Positions 1-9,412 of a stretch of 64,000 nt of DNA are shown one piece after another (the stretch's first letter is position 1; the number at the start of each line of letters is the position of its first letter). This stretch comes from Candidatus Defluviilinea gracilis (GTDB lineage Bacteria > Chloroflexota > Anaerolineae > Anaerolineales > Villigracilaceae): NCBI GenBank assembly GCA_016716235.1, contig JADJWS010000001.1, positions 1 through 64,000 of the forward strand, written 5' to 3'. The translations under genes were made by a program, and so were the position numbers. A model generated the notes under the pieces. It ran no database searches and had not been told where the DNA came from. It saw nothing but the letters and a program-made list of their open reading frames with translations.

Positions 1-1278
1 GGATCAACCAACCCGGCAAGGTCAACAAGCGGATTTGAGACAAAATATCCCATCGCGCCGATATCATGAACGGCGAGGGTGTCGTCGGGTGGGATATTTT
101 GTTTCACCCATTCGGCAGTGGCGACCATTTCACTTTCCACCCAGAGCACATCATCCGCATTTTGCAACCCGCCCAGGATGAAAAACAATACCGAGAACAC
201 CGCGACCAGAGTCGTCCACAGAAATTTCAGGCGCAGATTCGATGTTGCCACTCAGCGCAACCCAGCCATGCCTAACAATCCCCGCAGGTAAAGGATGGGA
301 AAAGCAGGGATGATGTAACGCCCGTGTTGATAGGAGGCAACCGCAGGAAATGATCAAGATATATCCAATAAACCAGATCACCCCAGCCAACGCGCCCCAA
401 TTTCGATTCCAGGTGCCCTGCCCACCCACCCTACTGCGCCAGGAACAAAGCAATGAAAGAGGCTCGCAAAAATGGGCGCCCAAATCATCGAATAGGCGGT
501 CTTTCAGCGGTTGGTCGAGCCAGGCGGCTTGATACTCCGCTTGCTTGGCGTAGAACGTATTTGGCATCGGGTTACCGGACAGCGCAAGATTGAACAACAT
601 ATACAGAAGGAACAAAACCCCAAAACCGATCAACGCAGAGACAGCCGATCTACCGCGCGAGGACCAATTTTTTTCATTGAAGACAATCGTAAATAAAATC
701 GGACCCAGCAATGTCGCTCCATCGGGACGAACCCACACACTGAGACCGGCAAGCAGACCCAACATAGCATAGCGCTTCGCGCCGCCGCTAAGAGCTGTTA
801 GAACAAGAAAGATCAACAACGCGTGGAGCAGGGTTTCCATCCCGGAGGTTGCCGACCAGGTGAGATGCCAGGCAAACGCAAAAAAGATTCCCACCCAAGG
901 GACGCGAGGCTGATACCCCGTCAGCAATTTTCGCGCGCTGGCTTCGGCTGAAATGGCGAGCAGGGTTAGCATCAACCATCCGAGAAAAAATGTCCAACCA
1001 TAGGGTGCCAGGCGCAGTACATATCCGATCGAAAGCAGTAGCGTCCAAAGCGGAGAGGTGGAACCGGCAGATTGTTCGCCGAGTCGAAACGCCCACTCAC
1101 CATGCTCGGCAAAATTTCTCGCATAGGTCAAGTGAATCCACGTGTCGTCAAGCGGAAAGCCGACACGAGCAATCAGAGCGCTGACCAACAAATACAGCCC
1201 CACGGCAACAAGCGCCGCGCAGGCGACGATCACGCGCCAATCAAGGGTTGGCTTCGATGAAATAGAGGCGCGCGCCAT
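1..1278 (-). pseudogene. Membrane glycosyltransferase-like protein, multiply frameshifted and cut by window edge
   Basis: The N-terminal ~250 residues read cleanly as a multi-pass membrane protein with an early 'FPLDDTWIHLTYARNF' segment, typical of GT-39/GT-87-like mannosyltransferase families that use lipid-linked sugars. From about 480 down to 150 the homology moves between frames: the fragment ALAGVIWFIGY, then YQHGRYIIPAFPILYL, then LFFILGGLQNADDVLW and finally PLVDLAGLVD at the window edge each lie in a different frame or beyond a stop. An in-frame TGA also lies near 256. At least three indels are needed to join them. The start at 1278 overlaps the upstream gene by 38 bp, so it is the third gene of an operon. 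Either a decaying gene or an error-rich assembly segment; the family assignment is moderate. Confidence 0.6.
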
Positions 1279-2802
1279 CGACTTCTCCTACAAAAATAAA
1301 ATTTGAGTTCCCTTCCGGGATGTCGTATAAATCTTGAATCGCGTCGTACGTGCCACCCTTCTCAAGGACAAGATATCGCGCGTCAAATTTTTCCGCGACG
1401 GCAAGAATCGTCGCTTCGTCTCCAAACGGCAACGCGACCGCCGCCCGACCCGATGAGATGAAGTACCCGGGCGGATTACGGACGATCACCACATCCTTCG
1501 GGCTGATTCCACTTTCCTGAAATTTTTCCTCCACTTTCGCATACACGGCATCATCCTGCGCCCATCCGTCGGAGATCACGCGAAGATTCACGAGATAGAA
1601 CGTCATAAACACAGCCAGAAAGATCATCATCCCTTGAAATACAAACGGCGCGTTTTTGTCTTTAAACTGACCACGATCGCGCGCCCACGCAAGGACGGCG
1701 TCCAGCCGACCGGGCGCGACAGCCCACCACATCGGCTGGAACGCCGCGCCCGCATGGAAAAAAACTTCCGCGCGGGCCCTGCGAATGGAAAGACGACCGT
1801 CATCACAGCAAAAAGGATCAGCCAGCCTATTACCGCGACCTTTGTCCGCAATTCCTTTCGCAGACCCCACAATCCAACAACAATGAAAGGAAGAAGAAAT
1901 ATCTCGCCTTGCGCGCCAAATGCGATACCCAAGTTCGATGCGAGCGCGGCAAGCCGGTCTTGCAATGCCGCGCTCCAGCCTGCTTGCAGGAAGCCATCGC
2001 GAGTCAATGCGTCGAGCGGGTAGATGAAGGTTTGGTTGTAATTCTCAAGCCAGAGCAAACGTCCGCCGCCGGGGGCGAGGAACGAGTGAAACAAGGTATA
2101 GGTGCGATAATGCCAAAAGCCCATGGTCAGGATGTAGCCGAGGAGGGTGAGCAAGCCGGCAGAAAGTGTAGAGCGGGCTTTCGCAATCACACTTGCCTTC
2201 TCCATTCGAAAGAGGGGGATTAACCCCGCAAGACCGAGCCAGAGCAAACCGTCACTGCGCGAAAGAGTCAACAGGCCGGCGAGCGCGCCGAGGGCGAGGG
2301 GAATCCATTTTTCGTTACGGGGGGCAAGGAGGAAAAAAGTCGCGCCGAGAATCATAAAGATGGCATAGTTATCAGGGACGGGCATGAACGGCGCGTAGTA
2401 TAGCGAGAAGATCGAAAGCAAACCTGAAGCCATGGCGAGGCGGGTTTGGCGAGAAATGTCGAAAGCGAGAGCGGCGATGAGGAGGGGCGCGCAGGCTGAA
2501 AGGAGGATGAACGGGGCGCGTCCAGCCGCGTAGGTGGTGAGTCCCATGATCCACATCCCCAGCGCAGAGATGATGGACGCCAGCGGCATCCAATATGTGT
2601 GCGAGGGATTGGGGAGTCTTTGCGGATCGCTGAGGTAATTCCAAATGTAGGGTTCGGTGAAGCCCTTGCCTTGCGCGAGTTGAATGCCGCCGGCAAAATA
2701 GTAATCGGCGTCCATGTAGCCCGGCAGGTTTTGATAGCGCGAGACCGCGATTGGGACAGCCAAGCCAACGAGGAAGAGAATAAGGTAATGACGCCAGTTC
2801 AT
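1241..2802 (-). pseudogene. Multi-pass membrane glycosyltransferase-like protein, one frameshift
   Basis: Two overlapping reading frames join into one protein of about 520 residues. The first starts at 2802 (MNWRHYLILF), contains an early 'MDADYYFAGGIQLAQGKGF' segment like the acidic first luminal loop of GT-39-type transferases, and has about ten hydrophobic segments. It leaves frame at a run of seven A at 1758-1764 on the plus strand; one extra base there joins it to the frame reading FFHAGAAFQPMWW and on to FIEANP at 1241. The C-terminal part looks like a soluble extracytoplasmic domain. The start ATG overlaps the upstream stop by 4 bp. The substrate is unknown; a role in cell-envelope glycosylation is inferred from the family type only. 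Confidence 0.65.
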
Positions 2803-4064
2803 TTGCGTAACCCAACTTGATCGAACCACGTGCGCGGCGAACGGACGGCAAACCAGCGCATCCAGTACAGGGCGAGGATCGCCGCCATGGGCGGAAGGGT
2901 CGCGAGTAGATCTTTGTACAGGTATGATGCAAAAACAAACGACGCGTAGTACAAACCGAATGGGATCAGCAAGCCGCTCGCGAACACGATGAAGCCCGCC
3001 ATGATCGGGCGGCGATTCCAGCGCTCGGATACAAGCAGGAGGATCAAAATAAAAGCGGGTAACAACGTCGCATAGTTGGACGGGAACATCGGAAAGCCAA
3101 GCAAGGGCGTTGCGGCAAGCGCGAGGCAAGCGACCCAGGTAATGCGGCGAAAATGCTCCTGTGCCGCGCGAAGCATTTCGATGAACACGATGATCAGCAA
3201 AGCGGCAGAAATCGCTCCGCCCATAGGAAACCTCGAAGCGGGGAACCAAAATTCCAACATGGCGTTGAGGTTCAATGCCGCGCCGCGATACCCATCTGAT
3301 AGCGTCGCGCGAATGTACGGGAGGAACCAGTCTGGCTTCATTAAAAAAGATACCGCGAGCAGAACGAAAAGCGCCATGCCAAACCCGGTCAGCGCCGCCC
3401 AGCGTTTATTGGCAACGACCAGGACGATGATGAATAGAAAAAATAACGCGCCGACTTCCCACTGATAGAGGAGAAGGCCAAGCAGTCCGCCGGCGAGTTC
3501 ATCATTGAAGGAACGGAGCGCGAGCAGGACTGAGATGTAGATGAAGGTGAAGAATATTGCGGGCGACGCGGAGATCAGGGGCAAAAGGCTGTAGTAACCG
3601 AATAGCGAAAAAGCAAAAAGGCAGATAAGCGCCCAACGCGAAGCCTGCCATTCGAGCAGGCGCAAGGTAAGCAAAACGGTTCCCACCAATGCGGCTTCGG
3701 CGAAGAGCATCCAAATCCCGCGCGCGATCGAAAAATCGCTGAAGACCGCCAACGGCGCGTACAACAACACAATGTAAAACGGATCGTTCAGCACGTATCC
3801 ATACTCGCTCGCCGATGCGGTTCGCCCATAGACCAATTCCTGCGCGCGCTCGGCAACGGCTGTGCTGTACGGCTCCACACCCTCGAACATAAAGGCGCGC
3901 GCGCCATTCCAACGTAAAGACAACCACTCGCCGCCGGGCAGGGACCGCGCGAGGAAGATGTTCAGCGCAAGCAATGCGGCGAGGGCAAGGAAAAACAAAA
4001 TAAGGAAGCGAATATCATCCCAACTCCATCCTTTGCGCATTTTGCGAATATCTTGAAATGCCAT
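2799..4064 (-). CDS. Multi-pass membrane protein, GT87/DUF2029-like
   Basis: 421 residues with about ten hydrophobic segments. After an N-terminal TM helix comes a loop with 'GGEWLSLRWNGARAFMFEGVEPYS', the pattern seen in GT87 (DUF2029) polyprenol-phosphate-sugar transferases, where an early loop carries the acidic catalytic residue. The reading frame is intact, unlike its two downstream partners, which it overlaps by 4 bp (2799-2802). The three genes form a minus-strand operon of membrane transferase-like proteins, probably acting on lipid-linked sugars at the outer face of the membrane. Specific substrate cannot be told from the sequence. Confidence 0.7.
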   Translation of the reverse strand: MAFQDIRKMRKGWSWDDIRFLILFFLALAALLALNIFLARSLPGGEWLSLRWNGARAFMFEGVEPYSTAVAERAQELVYGRTASASEYGYVLNDPFYIVLLYAPLAVFSDFSIARGIWMLFAEAALVGTVLLTLRLLEWQASRWALICLFAFSLFGYYSLLPLISASPAIFFTFIYISVLLALRSFNDELAGGLLGLLLYQWEVGALFFLFIIVLVVANKRWAALTGFGMALFVLLAVSFLMKPDWFLPYIRATLSDGYRGAALNLNAMLEFWFPASRFPMGGAISAALLIIVFIEMLRAAQEHFRRITWVACLALAATPLLGFPMFPSNYATLLPAFILILLLVSERWNRRPIMAGFIVFASGLLIPFGLYYASFVFASYLYKDLLATLPPMAAILALYWMRWFAVRSPRTWFDQVGLRK

Positions 4065-4157
4065 ATTCTCTCGAGTGGAACAACCGTGGAACTGCGAAGC
4101 CCGCTATGAACGCTAAGAATTCTGAAACTTCGCGATCCTCACGGTCCTGGTTAAAAA

Positions 4158-4332
4158 ATTACGGGTGTCCCGTAATCAACGGGAAAGAGCCTCACCACGA
4201 AGGACACAAAGTCTTGCGCTGAGTTCGTCGAAGCGACACAAAGGGGGGAAAAGAGCCTAGATTCCTTGTGTTTTTCCTTTGTGACCGTCGTGTCCTTTGC
4301 GTTTGAAAAATGGTTTCCCGTTAAAAACGGGA
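4158..4332. repeat. Intergenic repeat tract with two related hairpins
   Basis: The gap between the GNAT gene and the membrane operon holds an 8-bp perfect stem (4158-4165/4169-4176) and a related hairpin TCCCGTT-AAA-AACGGGA (4316-4332). Between them are copies of an 'ACGAAGGACACAAAG' type phrase on both strands. Read on the minus strand, the 4316-4332 hairpin follows the GNAT stop and is followed by ATTTTT, so it may also act as that gene's terminator. No ORF is supported here. Confidence 0.5.
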
Positions 4333-4341
4333 GAGCCAAAA

Positions 4342-4905
4342 TTACTCAATGACAAACCGAAAGATCGGACGCGTGGGTGAATTGCGCGCCACCTCTTTGA
4401 AGCCCGCCCGCTCGAACGCGGACGCCAACCCGGTGAACGCGAACGGAGGCGCGATCGTTTTCTCAACCTCCACAGGATAACCTTCGACGATTCTTCCTCC
4501 CTTCGATTTGACATACCCAACCGCGGCTTTCAACAACTCGACGTTGATGCCCTGCTTGCGGAACTTCTTCGCGACAAAAAAGCACGGCACCGACCAAACT
4601 TCCTGTTCGTCCACCGGCTTCAGAATTTTGGAGTGCGCCAGTTTCTCATACGCCGCGCGCGGCTCCACCGCCACCCAGCCGACCACATCGCCATGCAGGT
4701 ATGCAAGCAAACCTGTGACCACGCCTTCGTTTAATTGATTTTTATGCAACTGCCGCGCTTCGTAGCCTTTTGCTTCGTCGTAGGCTTTGCCGCGCAGTTT
4801 CCAATACATACACCAACAGCCATCACACGCGCCATGCGCGCCAAAAAGTTCTTCGAAGTCATTCCAGAGGTTTCGAGTAAGTGGGTGAAAGGAGAGGTCG
4901 CTCAT
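4342..4905 (-). CDS. GNAT family N-acetyltransferase
   Basis: 187 residues. An N-terminal 'GACDGCWCMYW' motif followed by a GNAT core, with 'VWSVPCFFVAKKFRKQGI' as the acetyl-CoA-binding strand/loop, matches a common GNAT subfamily of unknown substrate. These enzymes transfer acetyl from acetyl-CoA to an amine. The C-terminus 'AFERAGFKEVARNSPTRPIFRFVI' is the usual final strand pair. It stands alone on the minus strand, 76 bp after the lipid-kinase gene; the gap carries a 'CAGAGACCACAGAG' repeat phrase. Substrate unknown. Confidence 0.85.
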   Translation of the reverse strand: MSDLSFHPLTRNLWNDFEELFGAHGACDGCWCMYWKLRGKAYDEAKGYEARQLHKNQLNEGVVTGLLAYLHGDVVGWVAVEPRAAYEKLAHSKILKPVDEQEVWSVPCFFVAKKFRKQGINVELLKAAVGYVKSKGGRIVEGYPVEVEKTIAPPFAFTGLASAFERAGFKEVARNSPTRPIFRFVIE

Positions 4906-4981
4906 GAAATATTCCTAGCCGCAGAGACCACAGAGTTCTCGGAGAAAATCTCAAACTCTCCGCGCTCGCGGTGATCAAATT

Positions 4982-5881
4982 CTACGCCGTCAGTATGTTT
5001 AGTTTTTGCGGCAAAATTTCGTAGTCAAAATCTTGAATCCATTCAGGGAGCAGTTCGCCATCGGTGTGGGCGGGAGAGGGCGATTCGAGGTGAAGGGAAA
5101 TTTTTGTCGTATGTACTTCGCGCATGCCTTCCAATTCGACATAACTGCCTTTGTCTTCATTGAACGCGCGCGGCAAGGCTTGAAAGAGTCCGAGTCGCGT
5201 GGCGCGGTAGCCGAAGGCGAGAGTCAACTTCCCATCGAAAGGATTCGCGTGTGGCGTCATGAAGAATCCGCCAGTGCGCCTTCCGTTGCCGATTGAAATG
5301 AGAGAAAATTTTCCGATGTATTCGCCATCGTCCCATGTCAGCCTGCCTGTCCAGTCGGGTTTATCCATGATGCCCCGCACCGCCGCAACGAGATAACGCC
5401 CGATGCCTTTGATCCACTGGATCTTTTCATGCTTGAGGGTGACGTATGGCTCAAGCCCCGCGCCCGAATTGTTGATGAAATATCGATTGTTCAGCCTGCC
5501 GAGGTCCATCGCGCGAGTCTTTCCGTTTGCAATGACACGCGCGGCTTCGTTGAGACCCTTCGGCAGACCGAGCGCGAAAGCGACGTCGTTCGCGGAGCCC
5601 GTTGGCATGATTCCCAGCGGACCAATCGCCTCCTCCGCAGGCGCGGCTTGCATCAGTCCATTGACCGCGTCGCCCAACGAACCGTCGCCGCCCGAAACGA
5701 TGATCGGTGAAAAATTTTCACGCGCGGCTTGTGCGGCGAGTTCGACGATCTGTCCCTTGTGTTGCGAGACGACCAACTCGAACTTCACGCCCGCGGCGTT
5801 GAGCGCGGCTTCGGCTTCGGGCCAGCGCTTTTGTGAGTTCCAGCGGTTTGAGTAAGGATTCAGAATAACTTTTGCTGTCAT
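4982..5881 (-). CDS. Diacylglycerol/lipid kinase family protein (YegS/DgkB-like)
   Basis: 299 residues, usual length for the DAGK_cat family. It opens with KVILNPYSNRW, the 'NP-x-S' nucleotide-site strand, followed by the glycine-rich GGDGSLGDAVNGL loop at about 64-76 and 'MPTGSANDVAFALGLP' near 92-107, the signature of soluble bacterial lipid kinases that phosphorylate diacylglycerol or a related lipid with ATP at the inner membrane face. A C-terminal beta-rich domain with 'GNGRRTGGFFMTPHANPFDGKL' is also typical. Likely monocistronic; a repeat tract lies upstream. The lipid substrate cannot be predicted. Confidence 0.88.
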   Translation of the reverse strand: MTAKVILNPYSNRWNSQKRWPEAEAALNAAGVKFELVVSQHKGQIVELAAQAARENFSPIIVSGGDGSLGDAVNGLMQAAPAEEAIGPLGIMPTGSANDVAFALGLPKGLNEAARVIANGKTRAMDLGRLNNRYFINNSGAGLEPYVTLKHEKIQWIKGIGRYLVAAVRGIMDKPDWTGRLTWDDGEYIGKFSLISIGNGRRTGGFFMTPHANPFDGKLTLAFGYRATRLGLFQALPRAFNEDKGSYVELEGMREVHTTKISLHLESPSPAHTDGELLPEWIQDFDYEILPQKLNILTA

Positions 5882-5883
5882 AT

Positions 5884-5994
5884 TTTTTATCTACCGCTAA
5901 GAGCGCGAAGATCGCCAAGTATTAAAGATTTCCTGGCGCGCTTAGCGTCATTTCAACAGGCTCAATGCAAGTCTTCGCGGTTCAAAGAAGATCT
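5884..5994. repeat. Intergenic repeat phrase (CGCTAAGAGCGCGAAG type)
   Basis: The gap between the lipid kinase and the EamA gene is filled with repeat-like phrases: 'CGCTAAGAGCGCGAAGATC', then 'GGCGCGCTTAGCG' as its imperfect inverse, and 'TCTTCGCGGTTC'. No gene seen. It belongs with the other short intergenic repeats in this window. Confidence 0.4.
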
Positions 5995-6942
5995 TCATGG
6001 CTCAGAAGTTTCAATTTTACTTGAATTCCAACTTTTGACTTGCGCGAGCAGAACTGCAACGAAGATGACAATACAACCAAGAATCTGAATGGGTTGGAGG
6101 GTCTGACTCAGCACGAACCAACCTGCGAGACCGGCGAAGACTGCCTCAAGGCTGAGAATCAAGGCGGCGTCGGTGGGAGGCGTATGTTTTTGTCCCCACA
6201 CTTGAAGCGTGTACCCGATGCCAACCGAGATCGAAGCGCGGAAAAGAATCGCGCCGACGAGCGGAAGCGCCGTCAGTTGCGAAACGTCTTCGAAGGCGAG
6301 TCCGCAGAGGAAGTTGAGGGATCCGCTAATGAAGAAGTGACCCGCCGCGAACGAAACGGATTCAAATTTGGAGGCGAACCGCCCCAGCACGACAACGTGT
6401 AACGCCCAAAACGCGGAGCCGATGACTTCAAGCGTGTCGCCTCTTTGGACCTCGAACCTGCCCGCCGTGGACAGGAAGTACGCCCCCACCCCAGCCAGGA
6501 CGACCGCGAGCATATCCACCCAGTGCGGTTTTTCGCGGAACATCACCCACAGCAAAAACGGAGTGAACACCACGTAGAGACTGGTGAGGAAACCCGCGTT
6601 GGCGACCTTGGTGTAGAACAGCCCCACTTGCTGGAAGGCTGTGGCGAAAAACAGAATCGCTCCCGCGATGAACATCCACTTCCATTGTTGTTTGGGTAGT
6701 TTAGATAGCCACTGAGTCCACAGAGACCATTGAGAGTTTTTCTTTTTCTCTGTTTTCTCTGCGCTCTCTGTGGCTAAAACGTCTTTCGGGATGAACGGAA
6801 TAAGAATCAGCGCGGCGAGCATGAAACTCACGCCATTGAACAAGTACGCGGCTTGGTATTGCGCCGCCACTCCCTGCGCGACGAATCCCGTCCCCCAGAT
6901 GACGGCTACGATGAAGAGAAGGAGGTCTACTTTGAGGCGCAT
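5995..6942 (-). CDS. EamA/DMT-superfamily transporter with an in-frame repeat insert
   Basis: 315 residues with ten hydrophobic segments in two EamA halves: 'LLFIVAVIWGTGFVAQGVAA' opens the first, and 'DAALILSLEAVFAGLAGWFVLSQTL' is the conserved end of the second. DMT proteins export or import small metabolites; the substrate is not predictable. Residues about 54-78 (TESAEKTEKKKNSQWSLW and on) sit in a loop and are encoded by a palindromic intergenic-type repeat (6704-6777) read in frame, so this copy is longer than the family's usual form. The start at 6942 is the first ATG before the first TM helix. A TATAAT lies upstream on the minus strand near 7012, close to the IS end. Confidence 0.85.
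   Translation of the reverse strand: MRLKVDLLLFIVAVIWGTGFVAQGVAAQYQAAYLFNGVSFMLAALILIPFIPKDVLATESAEKTEKKKNSQWSLWTQWLSKLPKQQWKWMFIAGAILFFATAFQQVGLFYTKVANAGFLTSLYVVFTPFLLWVMFREKPHWVDMLAVVLAGVGAYFLSTAGRFEVQRGDTLEVIGSAFWALHVVVLGRFASKFESVSFAAGHFFISGSLNFLCGLAFEDVSQLTALPLVGAILFRASISVGIGYTLQVWGQKHTPPTDAALILSLEAVFAGLAGWFVLSQTLQPIQILGCIVIFVAVLLAQVKSWNSSKIETSEP
6704..6777. repeat. CCACAGAGA palindromic repeat inside the EamA gene
   Basis: Arms CCACAGAGA (6718-6726) and TCTCTGTGG (6765-6773) flank a tract rich in TTTTTCTTTTTCTCTG. The phrase is of the type usually seen between genes. Here it is in frame and encodes a charged loop insert in the transporter. Confidence 0.6.
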
Positions 6943-7050
6943 GAGATGCGAGGAATCCTATGGTTTGTTGTCGGATTGCGGGGGGAGATTTATAATACTT
7001 TACGTGGATATTATACAAGCAAGGCAAAACAAAGCGCTCCCTCGTCATGC

Positions 7051-8261
7051 TAGGGCGATTGCATCTAAATTGAGGTAAAAAAGGGCTATCTTGAAGGAGG
7101 TAGCCATGACAAAGAAGCCATTGGAGGCGATCGCCGAGCATTTTAGCAAAGTGAGCGATCCGCGGGTGGATCGAACGAAGGAACATAAACTCATAGATTT
7201 GATCAGCATCGCCATATGTGCGGTGATCTGTGGAGCGGAAGGCTGGACGGACATTGAGCATTTTGGGCATAGCAAGATAGTCTGGCTGAGCACGTTTCTT
7301 GAATTGCCGAATGGTATCCCGTCGCATGACACTTTTGGTCGGGTCTTCTCGAAGTTGGATGCCCAACAGTTCCAGTTGGCGTTTTACGAATGGGTCTGGG
7401 CAGTCAATGAGATCATCCCAGGGCAAATCATCAATATGGATGGGAAGCGTTTGGGTGGCTCGCAGGATCGGCTACTGGGCAAACGAGCCATTTATATGGT
7501 CAGCGCTTGGGCGGAAGAAAACGAGATTGTTCTGGGACAGCGTAAAGTGGACGAAAAGTCGAACGAGATCACCGCCATCCCCGAATTACTCAAGATTCTG
7601 GCGCTTGCAGGCTGTATTGTGACCATAGATGCCATAGGAACCCAAACCAATATTGCCCAAACCATCGTCGCAGCTCAGGCAGATTATGTTTTGAGTGTGA
7701 AAGAGAACCAGGGGCGTCTGTTTGAAGATATTTCGGTCGTGTTTGCGGTCGATCAAGCCCACAACTTCAAATATGCTTCCCTGGACTATGACAAGACAGC
7801 GAATAAGGGACATGGGCGCATAGAAATTCGAGAATGCTGGAGTACCTCTGATCCTGCCTATCTAAACTTGATCCGTAACAAAGAAAACTGGCTGGTCTGC
7901 AAAGCATTGTCATGCTCGTGTGCACGCGGAACGTGGCTGGCAAGGAAACCAAAACAGTACGCTACTATATCTCCAGCCTGCCCAGTCACCCGAAACGATT
8001 GTTACATCTGGTGCGCAGACACTGGGCGATTGAAAATGAACTGCACTGGGTCTTGGATGTGGCTTTGCGGGAAGACCATAGTCGTGTGCGTAAAGATCAA
8101 GCTCCTGAAAACTTCGCCGTCCTTCGCCACATTGCGCTCAATCTGCTCAAACAGGAGAAAACCGCCAAAGGCGGTATGCATGCCAAGCAACTCCAAGCCG
8201 CTTGGAACCAGGATTACCTCCTCAAAGTCCTCGCCTCACCGATTTAGATGCGATTGCCCTA
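7051..8261 (+). mobile_element. ISAs1-family insertion sequence
   Basis: Terminal inverted repeats TAGGGCGATTGCATCTAAAT (7051-7070) and, on the other strand, TAGGGCAATCGCATCTAAAT (8242-8261) match at 18 of 20 positions and bracket one ISAs1-type transposase gene. The element is about 1.2 kb, normal for the family. If the true ends are AGGGC...GCCCT, then ATGCT flanks both sides (7047-7051 and 8261-8265), a possible 5-bp target duplication. The family usually gives longer duplications, so this may be chance. The right end runs straight into a membrane-protein frame without its own start. Confidence 0.85.
7106..8247 (+). pseudogene. ISAs1-family transposase, frameshifted
   Basis: DDE-type transposase. 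The N-terminal domain reads 'VSDPRVDRTKEHKLIDLISIA' and 'CGAEGWTDIEHFG', and the catalytic core has 'TIDAIGTQTNIAQTI' and 'VKENQGRL', all ISAs1 hallmarks. The ATG at 7106 has AAGGAGG at 7094-7100. After 'ENWLVCK' the frame is lost at the AAA of 7901-7903. One added A gives K-S-I-V-M-L-V and continues in the other frame to 'AIENELHWVLDVALREDHSR', the conserved C-terminal block with the catalytic Glu, ending at 8247 inside the right inverted repeat. ISAs1 elements are not known to use programmed frameshifting, so this is an inactivating indel or a homopolymer read error. Confidence 0.85.
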
Positions 8262-8768
8262 TGCTTGGTTTCCCTCGGTGTGGGAATTATCCAGGTTCTG
8301 AGATTCAGGGGTCAAATTAAAGCCAGGCAGTATGTTTTTTTGGTCATTTCGGGTTTAGGCGGCGCTGTCGGCGGATTGACAGGAGGCATGCTATATTATT
8401 TTTTCATGGAAATAATTAATCCAAATGGCTCTATATATAGTGGCAATCCGCCTTTTTTTAATAGCTTTTTATGGTCATTGGAAGGACTTATTATTGGAGT
8501 TGTAAATGGCGGAATAATTGGCTTCTCTACTTCTTTGTTGCAAAATTATTTGATGAATAACTCGAAATATAGCCTTAGATGGTTCATATATAATCTTTTA
8601 TCGTGGTCTTGTATTTGTAGCATTGGCTGGGCGCTCATTATGATCGCTGAGGTACTCATAGATTTCCCTTTTCTAGGGGACGCCGTCGCCTCAATCTTCA
8701 TTATGGTAACCCACGGTTTCAGTTTTATTTTATTTCTAAAGTACTCGCCACAAATTGAGTTTTCATAG
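8262..8768 (+). pseudogene. Small membrane protein, 5' end lost at IS boundary
   Basis: An open frame of about 170 residues with four to five hydrophobic segments (for example 'ISGLGGAVGGLTGGMLYYFF' and 'GLIIGVVNGGIIGFSTSLL'), ending at 8768. Upstream it runs open into the right inverted repeat of the IS, so its original start is missing or displaced. No family recognised. The gene is clearly more AT-rich than its neighbours, suggesting foreign origin. The left IS flank does not supply a convincing N-terminus. Confidence 0.5.
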
Positions 8769-8862
8769 TACAACTTATAATCAAAAGACTTCCTTTGCGC
8801 TTATTCCCGAATCCACACTTGGGCGCAATTGAGGACGAAAAAAATCTAAAAAGATAATTATT

Positions 8863-9282
8863 GTGAAAACCTACCGTAAAGAACTTTGGTTTAATCTCCC
8901 CACCCGCCGTGGCTTTGTAAACATCACTCAGCAAGTAGAGGCCTGCCTCCATGAAAGTGAAATCCAAGAAGGCCTTATTTTGATTTCAGCCATACATATA
9001 ACGGCGTCAGCATTCATCAATGACGACGAATCAGGCCTGCATCAAGATTATGATAAATGGCTGGAAAAACTTGCCCCTCACGAACCTGTCAGCCAGTATC
9101 GCCATAACGACACAGGCGAAGACAATGCCGATGCACACATGAAGCGCCAGATCATGGGACGTGAAGTAGTCGTCGCTGTGACGGGTGGTAAACTTGATTT
9201 TGGACCTTGGGAGCAAATCTTCTACGGTGAGTTCGATGGACGAAGACGCAAGCGGGTACTGGTGAAAATTATTGGCGAATAA
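8863..9282 (+). CDS. yjbQ: YjbQ/UPF0047 family protein, complete copy
   Basis: 139 residues, full length for the YjbQ family (secondary thiamine-phosphate synthase activity has been reported for some members). Family residues are present: 'WFNLPTRRGFVNIT' at the N-terminus, 'HITASAFINDDE', 'YRHNDTGEDNADAHMKRQIMG' with its His/Asp cluster, and 'GPWEQIFYGEFDGRRRKRVLV'. Its third positions are visibly more AT-rich than those of the truncated copy 130 bp downstream, although the proteins are nearly identical over the shared part. A hairpin follows at 9287-9309. It may be a horizontally acquired replacement of the native gene. Confidence 0.9.
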   Translation: MKTYRKELWFNLPTRRGFVNITQQVEACLHESEIQEGLILISAIHITASAFINDDESGLHQDYDKWLEKLAPHEPVSQYRHNDTGEDNADAHMKRQIMGREVVVAVTGGKLDFGPWEQIFYGEFDGRRRKRVLVKIIGE

Positions 9283-9286
9283 AAAA

Positions 9287-9309
9287 TCCTCCTGGCTTTG
9301 CCAAGAGGA
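9287..9309 (+). terminator. Hairpin terminator after yjbQ
   Basis: TCCTCCTGGC-TTT-GCCAAGAGGA, a 10-bp stem with one mismatch, preceded by AAAAAA. It lies five bases after the yjbQ stop. There is no clear T run on the plus side, so strength is uncertain. Confidence 0.5.
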
Positions 9310-9412
9310 CTCCATTTGATGCCTTCAAGTTAATCAGCAGACTTACGTCTCTTTTTCGACAGGAGTTGAACCAGATTTGGTGAAATTTTGAAGTGGTAAG
9401 TGTGACAGACTT

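Noticed and set aside
6701..7426. Minus-strand 241-codon ORF spanning the EamA start and the IS left end
   Set aside because: It is a shifted frame of the EamA gene joined to antisense of the transposase; no domain signal, while the EamA and transposase frames are clear.
9320..9405. Antisense 'IWFNSCRKR' resembling the WFN...RR block of YjbQ, suggesting a small inversion of the missing N-terminus
   Set aside because: Only a few residues agree and the following FVNIT block is absent, so chance is likely.
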